From positions 2,356,001-2,420,000 of the forward strand of contig CM074701.1 of assembly GCA_037367355.1 (NCBI GenBank): a stretch of DNA of 64,000 nt, given 5' to 3'. Under the pieces are notes generated by a model. That model ran no database searches. It had not been told where the DNA came from and saw nothing but the letters and a program-made list of their open reading frames with translations. Of this stretch, positions 29,726 to 40,588 are shown piece by piece (within the stretch, counting starts at the first letter, position 1; each line of letters opens with the position of its first letter). Both the position numbers and the translations under genes were made by a program. The DNA is from Neoscytalidium dimidiatum (lineage: Eukaryota > Ascomycota > Dothideomycetes > Botryosphaeriales > Botryosphaeriaceae).

Positions 29726-32381
29726 TCAAACAATCTCCCACCTCGCCAACCTCCCCACCGCCTCCCCCGCATTCCGCACAACGCAAACCCTCGCGCCCGC
29801 GTCCCCACCGACCCCCGCCCTCACCACCTCCACCAACCGCTTCAGCACCACGCTCCCCACAGCCGTCGCCCTGCCCTCCCCGAGATTGAAGTTCCCCGCC
29901 GTGACGAACCCGACCAGATCCTCCTCGCCGGGCACGGGCGGGTAGCCCTGCCTCCCCGGCCGCAGCGCCTCGTCATCCCCGGCCAGCAGGTTCGCCGCCA
30001 GGAAAGCGTGCTTGACGTGGTCGGCCGCATCCGGCGGAGGCGGCTTGCGCGGTAGGGACTTTGCCGCCTTCCTCTGCTTCTTCTCGGCCGGCTGCGAGGC
30101 TTGGGCGAGGAGGTCCAGCCAGCGGTCGCGGAGCGACTTGTCCTTGAGGGGCAGGCGGTAGATGCGGGCGCAGTCCTTGGGCGTGCCGCGGGCGAGCATG
30201 GTGACGCTGACGTTCGCGAGGGCGTTGTCGTCCATGTCTGTGATGGTGTTGTCGGTGTCGCGGGCGCTGAAGGCGTCGTCCGCGAGGGTCAGGGGGAGTT
30301 GGTAGAAGGGTGGGCGGTCCTCTGTCTGCGGGTTAGCATTATGAAGTGATTATCGTTAGTGTGGATTCGGGGAGGGTGATTGAGTTGGACGTACTTGGTT
30401 CAACGCCGCCACCACCGCCCTCTTGCAGCGCCTCCCAGTCACAGGCCCACCCCTTGCCCACCTCGCCTCTCCTGCCCTCCGCCAGCTGCAAGCTGTCGAA
30501 CTCGATCCTCCTCCCCCTCGGCCGCCTCTCCCACTCCTCCTTCCGCCGCCCGTTCTCCCGCTCGTTCCACTCCCTCCCCGCCTTCGTGCCTGGGAAGTCG
30601 GCCGGGAAGAACGGCACGCCGGCTTCGAACGCGAGCTGCCGCTTCTGGTTCAGCCCGCCCAGACGCACGTTCGCGCCCGTCGACAGCGGGTAGTACATCA
30701 GCGAGTTCCACACCGGGGAGACGCACTTCCACGGCAGGAGCAGCGTCCACGTTCCGCTGCCGGGGCCGGGCGTGCGCGTTGCGAACAGGAGCACCGGGAT
30801 GGCGGGATCGGTCGCGCGAGGCTCGGGGTAGGCGTTCGGCATCGCGGCCGCCTTGCGGCGGTTGATGGATTTCTGGCTGGGGAGGGAGCGCGAGGCATCG
30901 AGGCGCTTCTTGCGGCTGAAGAGGGATGGTGCGCCCTGCGTGCGGTCAGGGGCCCAGGTGGCCAGGGTGTTTACCAGGCGAGAGTGTGCCGCGCTGTCGG
31001 TGGGGATGTCGACGGTGCGGGGCGGGTGGTGTAGTCTAGGGTCCGAGATCTCGAAGCCTAGGACTGGATTGGCTGGGAGAGTGCCTAGGTTCGTAACAGG
31101 TGCGAGCTGCTTCCATATACTGCTCGGGCTACCGTCCGTGTCATCTGAAGCGATGGGCCATAGGACACCGCGCAGGGCTTCCGTCGCTCCTGGTCCAGTG
31201 ATCTCAATGCTACCAATCTCCCAACGGAGGTCTTCCATGGTGACTGGTGGGTTGAGCTTCCGGAATGCGTCCCACAGCTCTAGGAACGCTGAGGGATGGA
31301 TCCGTATCAATACGTGCCGCCTTTCCTTCTGCTTTGACGAAGCGCTACCGCCAGCTGCGTCCTCCATTTCCACGTCCTCTGTCTTTGGCTTTGCGCACCA
31401 GATCACCGTGACGGGTGCAATGGGCTTTGTGGGCCATCTGCCCTTCTCATACAGCCAGCCCTCCCATGTCCTGGCCCCATCTCTCCATTTCTGGCCCCTC
31501 TTGTCCCAATTATCAACGCCGAAATCTTTCAGGAGCTTTGCCAAGTGCTCTTCCGATCCATGCAAGCCAATGGTCGACATGTAGCTCATATCCCACGCCA
31601 CAGCTCCCCGAGCCGTACTTGCTCTATGCGTCGGGCGGTAGCACTTCATCGTCGGGGCCAACGGAATCGCGAACCGCCATAACGGCTCGAGTGGCGGCGT
31701 CATATGCGCGCGCTTCGCGTGATACATATGGGTCGGAAGCCACTGCTTGTTCATCTGGCGCTTGCGAAACTTAGCCGGCGGCGCGGGCGGATTCTTCAGC
31801 TTCGACGTCTTGACGCGGGCCTTCCTCGTGCTGATAGCATCGTCCACAGGCTCGACCCGCACATCCCCGTCCCTCTCCCCGTCCTTCTTCCCCTCCTCCC
31901 CCGTCCTCGCCCGCGCCTCCGCCTTCTTCCGCTCCCTCAAGACCCTCAACCGCTGCAACCTCCTCGCGTTCTCGACGCGCACCCACCTCCTCCCCTCGAC
32001 CTTCCGCCGCCGCGCCGTCACCGTCGGCGTGTTGTCCTCGGCCATCTCGCACGCCGCGCGGCGCCGCAGCCGCTTCGGCACGCGCTTGACGTTGTGGCTG
32101 GCCGTGCGGCGCCGCAGCTCCTTGGGCACGCTCTGGAAGGCGCGCGTCGTGAGCCCGTGGCGCGCCCGCCGCATGCCCGCCTCCAGCGCCCGGATCTCGA
32201 ACTCGCGCGCGCGCACGAACTTGTCCACGTCGACCTCGCCGTTGCGGAAGGCCGTGCCCGCGCTCTGCGTCGCGATCGCGCGGGCGTCGCGCGTCTTGGC
32301 GCGCTTGCGGTCGCGGCCATTCTGTGCCTGGGGTTTTGACGATGAGGAGGAAGCGGGCGGCTGTTTGCGTTTGTCCGCCAT
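29726..32381 (-). CDS. POP1: RNase P/MRP subunit Pop1
   Basis: Exons 30395-32381 and 29726-30321 (73-bp intron) give 860 residues. The N-terminus has the Pop1 domain: ARAIATQSAGTAFRNG, VDKFVRAREFEIRALE and the very basic RRRTASHNVKRVPKRLRRRA. The middle holds WLPTHMYHAKRAHM and the POPLD-type region (WDMSYMSTIGLHG). The C-terminal exon has FYQLPLTLADDAF and GFVTAGNFNLGEGRA near the end. Pop1 is the largest protein of RNase P and RNase MRP, needed for tRNA 5' maturation and rRNA processing in the nucleus. The acceptor was placed at ACAG/AGG to keep phase; the site a few bases upstream would break the frame. It is divergent from the WBP11-like gene. Confidence 0.93.
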
Positions 32382-32846
32382 TGTGTTGATGGTGGTGGTG
32401 GTGGTGGTGGTGTGGGTTCGATAGCGGGGTTTGGTCGTGTTGCGGGGTGAGAGCTTGAGCTGACGGATGGAAATTTCCTTGGGTGGTGACGCGCGACGGG
32501 GACGAGGGTGCGCGTCTGCACGTGCAAAAGAACCTAGAAAGTGAAGTCATCGCTCGCCCCGACCCCGACGTCGCTCCGCTCAGTCTGCTGTCGAGCTTGA
32601 CACCAGCACAACCTACAAACCCTTTTTTTCCCTCGAACCACTGCCACCAATTGCCGGCCGAACGCCGTCAGCCCACTCTACCGTCGCAGCCCTCGATCAT
32701 CACCACACCTCGACTCCCAAGAAACAAAAACCTCAACCCCAACCATCCCGCACGCAGCCACGTCCACCTACGCCCCAACGACCTCTCCGCGAAAACCCGC
32801 CACCCGCACACACCTATATATATATAAAAAAAAAGAGAGAGAGACC
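32382..32846. promoter_or_regulatory. Shared POP1 / WBP11-like promoter region
   Basis: The 465 bp lie between two divergent starts. It holds a GTG/GGT trinucleotide run just before POP1 (32388-32412) and TATATATATATA plus A9 at 32816-32835, close to the WBP11-like ATG. The latter is near enough to be in the leader, so calling it a TATA box would be speculative. Confidence 0.4.
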
Positions 32847-33833
32847 ATGGCCAAAGACAAATCCCTCAACCCGGCCGCCGCCCAGCACAAAGCCGACAAG
32901 GCGCGCGCCCTCAAAAAGTCCAAAGCGGCCGTCGCGCAGCAGCGCGCGGAGCGGCTGGCCAAGCGCAACCCGGAGCGCCTGCAGCGCCAGATCGACGAGC
33001 TGCGCGCGGCGCAGGAGCGCGGCGAGCCGCTGCGCCCGCGCGACCGCGAGGCCCTGCAGAACCTGGAGAAGGAGGTGCGCGCGATCAGGAAGGCGCGCGA
33101 GGCGCTGGGCGAGCGGGCGCCGAGCTTTCGGGAGGCGCCCAGGGGCGGGGATGGAGGGAGTGGTGGGGGGGTTCTGGGCAAGAGGAGGAGGGGAGGGGGA
33201 GGGGGAGGGGTTGGGGTTAGGGGCGGCAGGGGCGGTGAGGATGGTGGTGGTGGTGGTGGTGGTGGCGAGAGTTCCGAGACGGATGAGGATGTCAGGGATA
33301 TCCCCATGCCGCGCGATACGCCGCCGCCGGTGCCGAGGAGGGAGCGGAGGAGAGGCGGCGCTGTGCAGGGCGAGGGCGAGGGCGAGGGCGAGGCGAGGAG
33401 CGGGCCGCATCCGCTGCCTGCTAAGCCCGGAGGCGCTGCTGCCGCGCCGGTGGAGGCGAAGACGGTGTACAGTGCTGCTCCCGTCCATCGCGATCTGCGG
33501 AAGGAGGCGACGTCGCGGTTCGTGCCGGCGGCCGTGGCGCAGAAGCTGAGCGCCGCGAAGGGGAAGACGCCGGGGAAGCTGTTGGAGCCGGAGGAATTGG
33601 ATAAGCTCGAGCAACAAGGGTACGGACAGAAGAAGGCCGAGATAACGAAGGAGGGAATGGAAGACGCAGAGCAGGCCGCCGAAGCGGCTGTGCAGGAGGC
33701 GGAATACAGGATGATGAACGCCGAGGCGGCGGCGGGTGAGGACGTCGACATCGATGAGGAGGCTGCCAGGTTTGAGCGGGAGTTAAAGCACGTTGAGATG
33801 GAAGAGGTTGAGGACGAGGCATTCACAGGATGA
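32847..33833 (+). CDS. WBP11/Saf1-type splicing-associated protein
   Basis: Single exon, 328 residues. The start MAKDKSLNPAAAQHKADKARALKKSKAAV followed by RAERLAKRNPERLQRQIDEL is the Wbp11 N-terminal domain (PF09429), a charged helix found in spliceosome-associated WW-binding proteins. A Gly-rich, Arg-rich linker (about 90-150) leads to Pro-rich DIPMPRDTPPPVP, then a conserved-looking block with ATSRFVPAAVAQKL and an acidic helical tail. Homologues sit in the spliceosome and bind WW-domain splicing factors. The call rests mainly on the N-terminal domain. The gene shares its promoter with POP1, also an RNA-processing gene. Confidence 0.82.
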   Translation: MAKDKSLNPAAAQHKADKARALKKSKAAVAQQRAERLAKRNPERLQRQIDELRAAQERGEPLRPRDREALQNLEKEVRAIRKAREALGERAPSFREAPRGGDGGSGGGVLGKRRRGGGGGGVGVRGGRGGEDGGGGGGGGESSETDEDVRDIPMPRDTPPPVPRRERRRGGAVQGEGEGEGEARSGPHPLPAKPGGAAAAPVEAKTVYSAAPVHRDLRKEATSRFVPAAVAQKLSAAKGKTPGKLLEPEELDKLEQQGYGQKKAEITKEGMEDAEQAAEAAVQEAEYRMMNAEAAAGEDVDIDEEAARFERELKHVEMEEVEDEAFTG

Positions 33834-34134
33834 ACCGGCCCGGCCACTCTATTCCATAGCTCTAGAGATCAAAGAGCTTGCGGGGCTGGATGGAACTATA
33901 ATGGTGAAAAGAGAATAACCTCAGTGTCAAGGCATTTGCCCATACGTCATGAGCACACTTTAAGCATGCAGGGCTGCGCCGTAGATTTCTCCAAGGAAGC
34001 CAACACACGGAAATACAGTTTTCAATTTTCTACATCTAATACCAGTCATTCGAAAAAGAACCCCTCTCTCCTCTCCAACCCTCTTCCTATGCATATGCTT
34101 GCTGCACTGTCCCCTCGCATCAGATATCATAAAA

Positions 34135-36043
34135 TCATGCCTTGTACAAGGTATCCAAGAACCCCTTCGCCAACTCCACTACAACGCTCTTATTCGGCAA
34201 GCTCCCAGCAACACCATACAGCGCCGCCGCATCGCCCTTGACAGCCCCCTTCGCGCCCTTGCCCTCCGCCAACCTCTTCCGCTCCGCCTCGCGCACGCCT
34301 TCCACAACATCCACCAAGTCGGAAACCAGCTGATCAGCGGCCGCGACGATAGGCAGGGTAACGGCGACGTGGATGGCGGGCGGGTTCTGGAGGGCGTTGA
34401 GGTGCCAGCCGCGGGCCGACATGCCGTCCGCGATGTCGTAGATGTCGAGCGAATTGCTGGTGAAGGCGACGACGGAGACGAGCGGCTTGCCGATGACCTT
34501 CAGGTCCGTGGCAAGGGCGGGGTTGGCGCGCAGCTCGCTCTCGATGCGCTTCGCGGCGCCGACGATCTTGTGGCAGGCGTCGACGTAGCCGCTCTCGCCC
34601 TGCGCCATCAGGCTGGCCCAACAGCCCGCGATGAGGGCGCCCGGGCGCGAGCCCGCGATGCTGGGCGACGCGTAGACGCCGCCGGACCAGTCGGGCGAGA
34701 TGAAATACTGGTAGCTGCGCAGGGAATCGGTGCGGTAGAGGACGGTGCTGTTGCCCTTGGGCGCGAAGCCGTACTTGTGGGTGTCGCACGAGATGCTGGT
34801 GACGCCCTTGAGGCGGAAGTCGAAGGGCTCGCTCTCGAAGCCGGCTTTCTCGAGGAAGGGGACGAGGAAGGAGCCCAGGCAGCAGTCGACGTGGAGAGGG
34901 ATGTTTTTGCGCTGGGCGATACGCGAGAGCCCGCTAATGTCGTCGATGATACCGTGCGGGAAGTTGGGCGCGGAGCCGACGAGAAGGACGGTGTTGGGGT
35001 TGATGAGGCGGGAGACGCCACGGAGGTCGACTCTGTAGGAGGGCGCTTTGCAGGCGACGAGGTGGACCTTGATCTTGAAGTATTCACCAGCCTTGCGGAA
35101 AGCGGTATGGGCTGTTTCGGGGAGGATCCTTGGGGGCTGTCAGTTTCCTGGGAAGCTGGTAGAAAGGTTGAGTGGCAGTACATCTCTGGTTCCGTAATTC
35201 CGCGCTCTGCATATGCCTTGTTCCTCGCACTCAAACATGCCATCAAGATAGACTCGGTGCCTCCGCTCGTCGAACAACCGGCGGCGCCCTCAGGGGCATT
35301 GAACAGAGACAGAACCTGCGCAAGCTGTCAACTTCAAGCCCATTAGATGGGAACAGACATTCAGCATGCACTCACCATAGCCACGACCTCGGCCTCCATT
35401 TTTCTTACGGCAGGAAATACGTCGGGGTGAATTGGGTTCGAGACGGTGAACTTTCCGAAAGCCTCGGTCTGCAACTTCACGAGCTCATCACCGCCATGGT
35501 AGACAGCGCCGGAGACACGGCCATCCTCCCAACGGGTATGTGCCATCTCGCTCAGCTTCACCAGCTCTTCCCGCACGCGATCCTCACCCCATCCCTCCTG
35601 CGGGAGGCGCACATGACGGTCAACGCCCGGGCCGGAGGGCACCAGCTTCTGCTCGAGCTTGCCAATGGCCTCGGAGACCTGGCTCTGGACTTTCGTACGC
35701 ACGCCGGGCAGGCGCAGGAAGTAGCCGTACAAGATGCGGCGAGCGGCGACGCAAAAGTCGACGGTGGAGCCAACGATGCCTCGGCCCTTGAGCTGGTAGA
35801 AGGCCTTGCGAGTCCAGCGGAGGAGGAAGAGGATGAAGATGAGGTTGCGGATACTGTTGTGTAACGTGGTGCGTCAGCGTGCATTCAGACAGTCCCAACT
35901 GTGGGCAGTTCGCAATTTCTCGTCGGGTGGGGATGCTCGTACATGTCGAGATTCAAGGCCAACAGCTGGCCGCGCGGGGTGGCACGGCGCTGGGCCTGGA
36001 AGGTGTCGCGCAGGCTGACGGGAAGCCTGGACGAGCCCGGCAT
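34135..36043 (-). CDS. DPL1: Sphingosine-1-phosphate lyase
   Basis: Exons 35943-36043, 35376-35853, 35182-35315 and 34135-35128 (introns 89, 60, 53 bp) give 568 residues. Residues about 33-50 (IIRNLIFILFLLRW) form the N-terminal ER membrane anchor. The PLP-dependent fold follows, with GRVSGAVYHGG, GGTESILMACLSARNKA, HVDCCLGSF and SCDTHKYGFAPKG. Lys356 in the last motif is the predicted Schiff-base lysine. The enzyme cleaves long-chain base phosphates to phosphoethanolamine and a fatty aldehyde, the exit step of sphingolipid metabolism. Length and order are usual for fungal Dpl1; no catalytic change is seen. Confidence 0.95.
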
Positions 36044-39000
36044 GTTGTTGGTGGTGTGGCTCGGGGACTGACGCGGAGAGCAGGCGGGTGCAGCGGAATG
36101 GAGAGGTGAGCGGCGGGCATGGTATGTATAGATGACGGGGATGCCGTCACATGCCGAGACCCGAGAGATGTCCAAACGGATTTGCTACGTGACGGCCTCC
36201 TCCATGCGGTAGCAACCGCGCGGGCTGATGCTATGCGAGATAAAATTTTAGCCGCCATAGTCGGCCAGCTAATATGCCAAAACCATAGCGGATACAGTCA
36301 AGGCAGCCACCGCATTGCTTGACCGCATAAAGACTCCCGAGCTCCTGCGCGTGCAAGCGACGACGGATCGTCGCCAGCTCGTTCCCGAACGGGAAGGAAA
36401 TGCGCGAACAAGTCGTTGCCGCTCTCCAAGCCCGGGAGCTATGACATTATTTTTTCGCCGTATTCTTACTGCATCCTCGTCCTCGTTCACTTAAACACTC
36501 GATCTTTACTTTGACATCAGCGCCACCCTGCTTTCCATTGTTTCAGCGGATCGAGCAAGTCACTCCCTTCAGCCGACCCGAGGCTGTTGACGTGCAGCAT
36601 CTTTGAACGCCAGACGACCAAGTTACCGAGTCGCTGCGCATTGCGTCAGCCAGAACACGAACGTGCTCAGCCGCTCTCCGCAACGGCCTCGCCGCCACCT
36701 GCAAATCAAAACAAGCTTTAAGGCGTATACAACCGCATATGGTAATCTGCAACTGGCTGGTTCGAGTCACAAGCTCCGCGATTCCTCGACCCCACGTCTG
36801 CTGTCTTTATTAACCAACATTGAACATCACCTCTTTTCTGAGCGTGACCTCTCAACCTGCGCACCGAACAACAATATCAATACCGGACTATGAATTCAAG
36901 GCAGCGTACACTGTGCTCCAGGAGCATACTGAATTTTTTTTTTTTTTTTCCTCCGTGATAGCGCCTACCACCGCAAAGGCTTTCATCTCACAGTCATCGG
37001 TTTCCCCCTCGGGAGATATGCCGATAAAGCAACATCCATCTGGTCCTCTTCCGATGCTCTCTCCACCATACCCGGAGAGTTTGGCAAAACTCCTCGAGAA
37101 CTCATGAGCAATATACGTCTATGGCTAGACATGACATCTCTATTTCTTTTCCCACGATCAATCTTCGAGCAAGGCAGGCTGTCAATTCATCTCTCGAATA
37201 CTAGGTCATTGCTAGCAACACGCTAGAATACCTCCGGAAACGTGCTCCAGAACTCCGAGTCGCTGATTTCTCAGCATTCAAGCGGGTTTACCAACTGTTA
37301 AATAAATCATTTATAGGGCTTCAGACGCTTAGGGTCCTTCCAGGGGCCTATTCGATGGAAGAGAAAACGCGCCCGTACCAGCGGAACATCGTGTCTAGTT
37401 CTGGGCTAAGGACGATGTAGAACTGCCTCCTGAAAAAAATCAGCTCTCTTAATACGTGACCTACCCTTGCCTTTATGGCGTGTTGTGCCGAGCCGAGCCG
37501 AGACCCACGCAGTGGCAAAATCCAGAATGGCGTCTCTTGTGTTGACTGCTACTTGCTGCAGAATTCTGGACTTGTACCAATACGACTTATTCCGTAGGTA
37601 ATTCTGGTGAAGCCATCTGCTCCATGAAGGCCTTCTCAGTTATGTGGAATGGTACGCAGGGACTCAGCTTCTGTATTTGTCGAGTAAAAACGGGGCGATT
37701 CGTCCCTGGAATTACCTATATAGCCATATCAAGATGACTTCTTTGACTGTAGAAAACGAACGGTTGCAGTTCCCAAAAGTGCACCTTGTCAATCATCTCG
37801 GGTTCCAGAGATCATTTTCCGATGACACAGAAATACTTCTTCGGTGCTTCAACGTTACAATCACAGGGCCAGAACTGCATACGGTTCCGTACTGGAGCTT
37901 AAGAAAAAAAAAAAGTCTCCTGTACTGAAATCAGTTTAACCTCCAGGGGAGAAAGCCTCTCTGTCTCTTTTATTTCTTTTGGCTGACATTTACTCGCCTT
38001 ACATATCCGAAACTGAAGCCCTTTCTTAAACGGTCGTAGTAAAGCGCAGATATCTGTAACGGCATTTATTTGAATGCAAAAGTTGCTTACTAAAAGACAA
38101 GACATGGCGCTTAGTAAATGCAAATTATATGAAACGCGGGGCCACTTGCCTTAAAGCTTGTCACATAATTACGTTACTTTTTCTACGCTCTTAACCTTGC
38201 GTGAGAAAGCCCTAGCTCAACAAGACAGTTTATGGGGTTTCTACAGTTCCTTACTGTCATTATCTCAACTTTAACAGCGAAGTGAGCAGTTGCTTCAACT
38301 TCTGCAAGTTGTGTATCTTTTGCTTTTGTATCCTTGATATGCTGTAACCCTTTTTTTAAGGCATTGTTCATTTATTAGTTCCTTTCTGGATTTGCGGCCC
38401 GTATTGTAGATTGAACATACCAATGATTTACAACACCTGAAAGACCCTGACTTCATGACAAAAAAAAAAGAAGAGAGAAACCTAGACGAATCAAACCTCC
38501 GAAAAGCCATTCTTTCACCTTGACCTCATCTCTCTTACGCAAAACAGATTTCCACCCGTCAAACGACTCGCTCACGAACACGGCGCAGCTATTATCACGC
38601 CTCATTTCTCTTGACGGCAGTTGAAGATGCCAACGAAGGCAAACTACGTGATAGTCGCTGCCGTTCGAGATCTTGGTCCCGCCGTTGCTGCTCCTGGGGC
38701 CACGCATCATCTAACGATGCTTTTAGCGCCACCATCATCTTTGGCTTTTCCGTAGTGCCGAAGAGAGGTCTCCGTTGTGGCTCAAATCACCCGCTTCTCC
38801 TCGGAAACTGCCGCACATCGTGAGCAAAACCCACAGTTTACCGGCTTCTTCAGAGACACCGTGCCGCTGTTCTGACGCCGTGCTTCCCGGGGCACGAGCG
38901 CCAAGTATGCGGTAGAGGGCTGTAGTTCGTGCCGGAGTTGGTCGAATAAGTGTGAATGCGTATCAGGGACTGCGGAGGGAGTTGTATGGTCCGTGGTAAG

Positions 39001-39585
39001 GGGGGTTGGTGAGGAGCCGAGGAGGGCAGGGATGGGGAGGTTGAGAGAGCAGTTGGTGAATGCTTTCCAGCCAGGAACGGTGGCTTCTAGTGTCAAATAG
39101 GTGCCTTAGGATGAGGAGTGAGACGTTTCAATGGAGAAAGCAACTGTAACGACTTCAAATAGCATTGTATGTGTGTGTGTGTGTGTGTGTGTGTGCTGGA
39201 TTTGAAAGACTTGGAGGCCGCCATACCGAAGAGAGGATGATGGTGTAGTCCAGCCTCATAGGTCCGGCGAAGAGAAGAACAGCCTCCGCGTTATTGTACC
39301 ACGCAAGACTAGACCAGGACCCAAAGCGGAAAAGCATCCAACACAGAGCAATCAGCCGCGTTCACCCCCCACACTCATGCATACCATCACGCGCTCCCCC
39401 AGCAACCGCACACCCTCCTCATCTACACCTTCAAACCCACGGCCCCAGCCGTTTCCCACCACGGGCTCTACCAATCCACCTCTTCCCCGACTCGACCCAC
39501 TTCCGCAGAGCCAAAACCCAATGCCGCCTCCTGGCCCCTCACATGACCGCCTCCCAGCGGTCCGACAACATTACGGAAACCCCAA
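36044..39585. other. Gene-poor region, AT-rich in its middle
   Basis: No gene is supported over 3.5 kb. From about 36900 to 38600 the sequence is visibly richer in A and T than its neighbours and carries short Lys/Leu/Ile-rich frames on the minus strand (37899-38123, 38183-38371, 38295-38510) broken by frame changes, the look of a decayed coding element. No terminal repeats or transposase motifs could be recognised. A microsatellite follows at 39171-39194. Confidence 0.45.
39171..39194. repeat. (GT)12 microsatellite
   Basis: Twelve perfect GT dinucleotides in non-coding DNA. Confidence 0.95.
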
Positions 39586-39657
39586 GCCCCTTTAGCTCAG
39601 TGGTAGAGCGCGACACTAGTAATGTCGAGGCCATCGGTTCGACTCCGATAGGGGGCA
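39586..39657 (+). tRNA. tRNA-Thr (anticodon AGT)
   Basis: A 72-nt cloverleaf without intron. Acceptor arms GCCCCTT and AGGGGGC pair fully (one G-T); D-stem GCTC/GAGC; anticodon stem CGACA/TGTCG with loop CTAGTAA, so positions 34-36 are AGT and read ACU after deamination; T-stem ATCGG/CCGAT with loop TTCGACT; discriminator A. The A box lies in the D-arm and the B box is GGTTCGACTCC. Confidence 0.95.
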
Positions 39658-39738
39658 GAACAGCAGTTGAGTGGTTGTCCACCGACGAGGGGGTGGTTAT
39701 TATTCTTGCGTTTGGGGGGTTGAGGAGCTGCGAGACCC

Positions 39739-39753
39739 TTTTTTTTTTTTTTT
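39739..39753 (+). terminator. Possible Pol III terminator of tRNA-Thr
   Basis: T15 is the first run of four or more T downstream of the tRNA, 82 nt past its 3' end. This is farther than usual, so the primary transcript would have a long trailer. Confidence 0.4.
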
Positions 39754-40436
39754 GGCTGTGGGCTGCGCCGGAAGTGGGTCGGGGCGGGGCGAGCCGTGCG
39801 TTGTGCATGGGGGAGAGGGCGATTAGAAGACGGCGATGGGGTGAAATGGAGGGATGGGGAGGAAGAGGGATATTAGTGGGTGAGGGCCAGAGAACGGGAA
39901 GAGAGAGAGAGAGAGAAAGATGAGGGGTTTTTCTTTTCCTTCCGGGACAACGGGCAAGTGCACTTGGAGTAAGATCAAAAACAGGCTACGAAAGCATTGC
40001 AGCATGCGTGAACTCGGCGAAGTGCATACTGAAGAGTAGTTGGGGGACAAAAAAAAATTGCAGGGATGTAGCTACTAAAGGACCGAGGCACACGTTCCAC
40101 AAAACGACCCGGGACCGCACAACGAGAACAGAGGGGAAAAAAAAAAAAGCCAGACGCTTCACCGTCGGTGAAAATGTCCCGGTGCCTGCAAAGAAAGATT
40201 GCAAGGTAGTTCGAAACTGGGTGCTTGCGCTCTAATAGAGTTGAGTTTGCTACACCAAGGCTGAACCGTCAGGGTCCCCAATATCTGACTCAAAAAGGAA
40301 GGCAGCCACACGACCTCGCCGTCAGCAGTACGACGCAACCAATCGGCACAGGCGATTCTTCGGTTCGGAACAGAGAGAAACAGCTTGAGTCATCATCCTA
40401 AACGCACGAACTGCTTGGGTGGAGAAAGAAAATGCC
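39754..40436. other. Stretch between the two tRNA genes
   Basis: It contains GA-rich (about 39900-39920) and A-rich runs but no supported gene. Open frames here have low-complexity translations. Confidence 0.5.
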
Positions 40437-40450
40437 AAAAAAAAAAAAAA
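40437..40450 (-). terminator. Pol III terminator of the initiator tRNA
   Basis: T14 on the minus strand begins 9 nt after the discriminator base of the initiator tRNA, the expected position and form of an RNA polymerase III stop. It argues that the gene is a working transcription unit. Confidence 0.8.
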
Positions 40451-40459
40451 GGAAAGCAT

Positions 40460-40588
40460 TAGCTGCGAATGGTTTCGATCCATTGTCCTCCGGGTTATGA
40501 GCCCGGCGCTATTAAGGTTGTTAGTGAACCGTAACGACTGGTTCTGGACTGTTGAAATGACTTACCGCTTCCGCTGCGCCACGCAGCT
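40460..40588 (-). tRNA. Initiator tRNA-Met (CAT), split in the D-stem by an intron-like insert
   Basis: The two parts are 40566-40588 (23 nt) and 40460-40508 (49 nt). Joined they make a perfect 72-nt initiator: acceptor AGCTGCG/CGCAGCT with the A1-U72 pair special to eukaryotic initiators, D-stem GCGC/GCGC, anticodon stem CCGGG/CCCGG with three G-C pairs below loop CTCATAA, T-stem AATGG/CCATT, T-loop ATCGAAA (A54 and A60, as in initiators) and discriminator A. The order matches yeast tRNA-iMet arm by arm. The A box lies in the first part and the B box (GGATCGAAACC) in the second. Unusually, 57 nt interrupt the 3' strand of the D-stem between its third and fourth base. The Pol III terminator follows 9 nt downstream. 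Confidence 0.93.
40509..40565 (-). other. 57-nt spliceosomal-type intron inside the initiator tRNA gene
   Basis: Read on the minus strand the insert starts GTAAGT, has CACTAAC with a typical branch A about 13 nt before the end, and finishes AATAG. Its length and signals match the protein-gene introns of this window (many are 49-62 nt). A canonical eukaryotic tRNA intron would sit one base after the anticodon, where this gene has none. The longest T run inside is three, so it would not stop Pol III. The left border can slide by one base, since G occurs at both ends. Confidence 0.8.

Noticed and set aside
35182..35315. Apparent frameshift in DPL1 exon 3
   Set aside because: On recounting the bases the exon is 134 nt and all four exons join in phase.
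36755..36775. GGTTCGAGTC as a possible tRNA B box
   Set aside because: Flanking bases do not pair into a T-stem and no cloverleaf fits.
40460..40588. Reading the split tRNA as an elongator Met or an ordinary tRNA with canonical intron
   Set aside because: The A1-U72 pair and A54/A60 mark it as initiator, and the anticodon loop is continuous, so the insert is not at the canonical site.
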